Shown here: positions 6,318 to 8,225 of the stretch, one piece after another | Position numbering within the stretch: position 1 is the first letter of the stretch | Layout of the letters: every line of letters starts with the position of its first letter | Origin: DATEDA01 sp035286595 | GTDB lineage: Bacteria > Pseudomonadota > Gammaproteobacteria > Burkholderiales > SG8-39 | Reading direction: 5' to 3' | DNA: 8,225 nucleotides | Assembly: GCA_035286595.1 (NCBI GenBank) | Contig: DATEDA010000007.1 | Coordinates: 1-8,225, forward strand | Translations under genes and position numbers: made by a program | Notes under the pieces: model-generated | What the model was told of the DNA's origin: nothing | The model's database searches: none | Seen by the model: only the letters and a program-made list of their open reading frames with translations

Positions 6318-6340
6318 CTTTCTCGGTGTTCTCTGTGACC
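6318..6340 (-). repeat. Inverted repeat arm B, in the fadI-fadJ intergenic gap
   Basis: Read on the minus strand it begins GGTCACAGAGAACACCGAG and matches arm A at 20 of 23 positions. It fills more than half of the 41-base gap between the thiolase stop and the fadJ-like start. In the operon mRNA the two arms could pair around a 77-base loop that holds the fadJ ribosome-binding site and AUG. Confidence 0.75.
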
Positions 6341-6342
6341 TT

Positions 6343-7650
6343 CTAGAGGGCCTCGACCAGCATCGCGCCGCCCTGGCCGCCGCCGATGCAGATCGTCGCC
6401 ATGCCCCGCTTGCCCTTGTTGCGCTTGAGGACGTGCAGCAGGTGGAGCACGATGCGCGCGCCGGACCCCCCGACCGGGTGGCCGAGCGCGATCGCGCCGC
6501 CGTCGACGTTGAGCTTCTCGAGGTCGAGCTCGCCCATCGCCCGATCGAGCCCGAGGTCGTTCCGGCAATACTCGTCGCTCTTCCACGCCTCGATGCACGC
6601 GAGCACCTGGGCCGCGAACGCCTCGTTGATCTCCCAGGCGTCGAGGTCGTTCAGGCCGAGGCCGTGACGCTGCAGGATCGGCGTCGCCGCGTGCACCGGG
6701 CCGAGCCCCATCTGGGACGGATCGAGCCCCGCCCACTGCGAGTCGACGATGCGGCCGACCGGCTCGAGCCCATGGCGCTTGACCGCCTCATCGGTCGCGA
6801 GCAGGACCCATGCGCCGCCGTCGGTCACCTGCGAGGAGTTCCCGGCGGTGACGTTGCCGTACTTGCGGTCGAAGAACGGCTTGAGCTTCGCGAGGTTCTC
6901 GGCCGTCGAGTCCTTGCGCACGCCGTCGTCCGCGGTGTAGACGTTCCCGGCGCCGTCGTACACGGGCACGACCTCCGGGGCGAGGCCGTCGGCATCCGAC
7001 TTGGCGAGCCAGCCGTTCTCCTGCGCCCGGGCGAGGCGGCTATGGCTGCGCGCCGCGTACTCGTCCATCTGCCGGCGCGTGATGCCGAACCGGTGCGCGA
7101 GGTTTTCGGCGGTCTGGCCCATCAGCAGCCCCACGTTCGGGTCGGTCAGTCCACGCATCAGGCCGATCACCGGCGCGAGATACGCCGGCCTGAACCTGGC
7201 GAGCGCCGCCGCCTTCTGGCCCAAAGTCCTGGCGGCGTAGAAATGGGCGAACCACAGGACCATCGCGTCGGAGAAGAGGAGGGGCGCCCGCGATAGCGCG
7301 TCGACGCCGCCGGCGAGGACGAGATTGGAGCGCCCCGCCTCGAAGTTCGCGATCGCGGAGTCGAGCGCCTGCATGCCCGAGGCGCAGTTCCGCATCACCG
7401 TCCAGCCGGGCACCTGCTGGCCGCAGCCCATGCGCAGCGCCACGACCCGGCCGATGTTCACCTCGTCGACGGAGGGCGCGGCGCAGCCGAGGATCACCTC
7501 GTCGAGCTCGGTCGGCGCGAACGGCTGGCGGGTGAGCACCGCGCGGCCGGCGGCCGTGGCGAGATCGCTGGCCGCGAACGGGCCGGGGCGGTTGCGCGCC
7601 TTGAGGAACGGCGTCCGTGCGCCGTCGATGATGTAGACGTCCTGCCTCAC
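6343..7650 (-). CDS. fadI: Acetyl-CoA C-acyltransferase, FadI-type 3-ketoacyl-CoA thiolase (beta-oxidation beta subunit)
   Basis: Cleaves 3-ketoacyl-CoA with CoA to acetyl-CoA and a shortened acyl-CoA, the last step of each beta-oxidation turn. The 435 residues match E. coli FadI (about 436). Thiolase motifs are complete: nucleophilic Cys89 in R-N-C-A-S-G-M-Q-A, N-E-A-F-A at 342-346, His391 in G-H-P-V-G-G-S-G-A-R, and the second Cys421 in C-I-G-G-G-Q-G-G. The longer basic/hydrophobic loop at about 123-172 is the FadI / mitochondrial trifunctional beta-type insertion rather than the short FadA form. GTG at 7650 is preceded by a perfect AAAGGAG seven bases away, which fixes the start. The site overlaps the stop of the lipoprotein gene upstream, and the fadJ-like gene follows after 41 bases, so the two subunits would be made from one transcript. 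Confidence 0.95.
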   Translation of the reverse strand: MRQDVYIIDGARTPFLKARNRPGPFAASDLATAAGRAVLTRQPFAPTELDEVILGCAAPSVDEVNIGRVVALRMGCGQQVPGWTVMRNCASGMQALDSAIANFEAGRSNLVLAGGVDALSRAPLLFSDAMVLWFAHFYAARTLGQKAAALARFRPAYLAPVIGLMRGLTDPNVGLLMGQTAENLAHRFGITRRQMDEYAARSHSRLARAQENGWLAKSDADGLAPEVVPVYDGAGNVYTADDGVRKDSTAENLAKLKPFFDRKYGNVTAGNSSQVTDGGAWVLLATDEAVKRHGLEPVGRIVDSQWAGLDPSQMGLGPVHAATPILQRHGLGLNDLDAWEINEAFAAQVLACIEAWKSDEYCRNDLGLDRAMGELDLEKLNVDGGAIALGHPVGGSGARIVLHLLHVLKRNKGKRGMATICIGGGQGGAMLVEAL

Positions 7651-7657
7651 TCGTTCG

Positions 7658-7664
7658 CTCCTTT
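7658..7664 (-). promoter_or_regulatory. Ribosome binding site of the fadI-type thiolase gene
   Basis: The minus strand reads AAAGGAG seven bases before the GTG at 7650, the strongest Shine-Dalgarno in the window. It overlaps the last bases of the upstream TAA stop (7663-7665), which suggests coupled or reinitiated translation. It supports a non-ATG start. Confidence 0.8.
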
Positions 7665-7914
7665 ACTGGCAGTACCGCGCGTAGTCCCAGCGGGCCTCGT
7701 TGCAGTTGGTCCCGTACACCTGGTCCGCCCCGACGTCCTTGTCGACGCCGGGGCACCAGCGGCTTGCGCGCTTGGCGGCGGAGACGCACGCCGCGGAGGC
7801 CTTCTCCGGCACCTGGAAGCGCTCGTGGATCGGCCCGTCGTAGTCGCCCGAGGCCGTAAAGCAGCCGGCGACGAGCAGCACCGCGAGCAGCGTGCTCGCT
7901 CGAAGCACTGTCAT
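7663..7914 (-). CDS. Small cysteine-rich lipoprotein of unknown function inside the beta-oxidation operon
   Basis: An 83-residue protein I do not recognise. A basic residue and hydrophobic stretch (residues 5-17) end in lipobox L-V-A-G-C18; Phe at +2 predicts outer-membrane sorting. The 65-residue mature part has four further cysteines (43, 54, 71, 82) that could form two disulfides in the periplasm, and aromatic/charged spacing (R-F-Q-V-P-E-K, S-R-W-C-P-G-V-D, N-C-N-E-A-R-W-D-Y-A-R-Y-C-Q). The ATG follows the FadE stop by two bases and the gene ends 12 bases before the thiolase start, so it is embedded in the operon. Codon composition looks like its neighbours. A role linked to fatty-acid uptake or the envelope is only a guess from position. 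Confidence 0.75.
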   Translation of the reverse strand: MTVLRASTLLAVLLVAGCFTASGDYDGPIHERFQVPEKASAACVSAAKRASRWCPGVDKDVGADQVYGTNCNEARWDYARYCQ

Positions 7915-7916
7915 GT

Positions 7917-8225
7917 CTACGCGACCGCCCGCTGCGCGGCCGGCCGGGCCTCCGCGGCCAGGGACAGATCCGGCGGGAAGTCGTCCACCCGGATCACCTC
8001 GTCGCGCAGGCGCGCGGCGCGGGCGAGCTGCGCGCGCTCGTCGGCGGTGAGCATTCCGGCGGCGATCGCTGCCTTGGCGAGGGCATCAGCGGTCTCGCCG
8101 GCGATCTGGCCGGCCCGCTGGGCGTCGCGCAGCTTGCGCTCGATCGGCTCGGCGGCGATCGTGGCGTCGAGCGCCGCCTCGAGCTTCCCGATGATGTCGG
8201 TCTCGCCCTTGGTCAGGTACATGCC
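7917..8225 (-). CDS. fadE: Acyl-CoA dehydrogenase FadE-type, C-terminal end only (5' end outside window)
   Basis: The frame runs off the right edge, so only the last 102 residues are seen; the ATG at 8222 is internal. The segment matches the C-terminal domain unique to bacterial FadE-type acyl-CoA dehydrogenases (DUF1974): L-E-A-A-L-D-A-T-I-A-A-E-P-I-E-R-K-L-R-D, then G-M-L-T-A-D-E-R-A-Q-L and the closing R-L-R-D-E-V-I-R-V-D-D-F-P-P-D. FadE oxidises acyl-CoA to trans-2-enoyl-CoA with FAD, the first step of the cycle, which fits the thiolase and hydratase/dehydrogenase downstream. The flavin-binding and catalytic residues lie outside the window. A two-base gap separates its stop from the lipoprotein start. 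Confidence 0.88.
   Translation of the reverse strand, partial: GMYLTKGETDIIGKLEAALDATIAAEPIERKLRDAQRAGQIAGETADALAKAAIAAGMLTADERAQLARAARLRDEVIRVDDFPPDLSLAAEARPAAQRAVA

Noticed and set aside
4913..6346. 477-codon open frame antisense to the FadJ-like gene
   Set aside because: Shadow of high-GC coding: repetitive Arg/His/Asp/Leu composition and no motifs, against intact catalytic motifs on the other strand.
6302..6736. Upstream extension of the FadJ-like frame into the thiolase gene
   Set aside because: The extra residues are Arg/Gly/Pro-rich and overlap the thiolase coding region; a good ribosome-binding site precedes the ATG at 6301.
6433..7296. 287-codon open frame antisense to the thiolase
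   Set aside because: Same shadow effect; the thiolase frame has all active-site residues.

Overview
The window is strongly G+C-rich and densely coded, with G/C at most third codon positions. It looks like a proteobacterial chromosome segment. The gene set and the style of the secretion locus suggest a betaproteobacterium (Burkholderiales-like or an uncultured relative), but the sequence alone does not fix the taxon. No tRNA, rRNA, CRISPR array, transposase or phage gene is visible.

Left half (1-4335, plus strand): the distal part of a type II secretion / type IV pilus-like operon. In order it holds the 3' part of a small proline-rich inner-membrane/periplasmic partner protein (the family NCBI calls 'secretion system X translation initiation factor', GspC/PilP-like in position and shape), a lipoprotein secretin with N-terminal TPR-like helices and a C-terminal cohesin-like domain, two GspG-like major pseudopilins, and a third prepilin-like protein with Trp instead of Glu at mature position 5. 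The first four genes are joined by 4-7 base start/stop overlaps, which implies translational coupling. The third prepilin gene is set apart by about 134 bases containing a 31-base symmetric palindrome. The ATPase (GspE), platform protein (GspF) and PilM/N/O-like genes are not present and would be expected left of the window. The parts seen would form an outer-membrane pore plus a periplasmic pseudopilus.

Right half (4295-8225, minus strand): an aerobic fatty-acid beta-oxidation operon transcribed leftwards: the C-terminal end of a FadE-type acyl-CoA dehydrogenase, a small cysteine-rich lipoprotein of unknown function, a FadI-type 3-ketoacyl-CoA thiolase and a FadJ/FadB-type bifunctional enoyl-CoA hydratase/3-hydroxyacyl-CoA dehydrogenase. 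Together the enzymes cover the whole spiral: oxidation, hydration, second oxidation and thiolysis. The lipoprotein is the odd member.

The two operons converge and their last genes overlap by 41 bases on opposite strands. The most unusual features are the cohesin-tailed lipoprotein secretin, the palindrome before the third prepilin gene, and an inverted pair of 23-base repeats that brackets the fadJ ribosome-binding site and start codon, one arm lying inside the coding region and forming part of an N-terminal extension.
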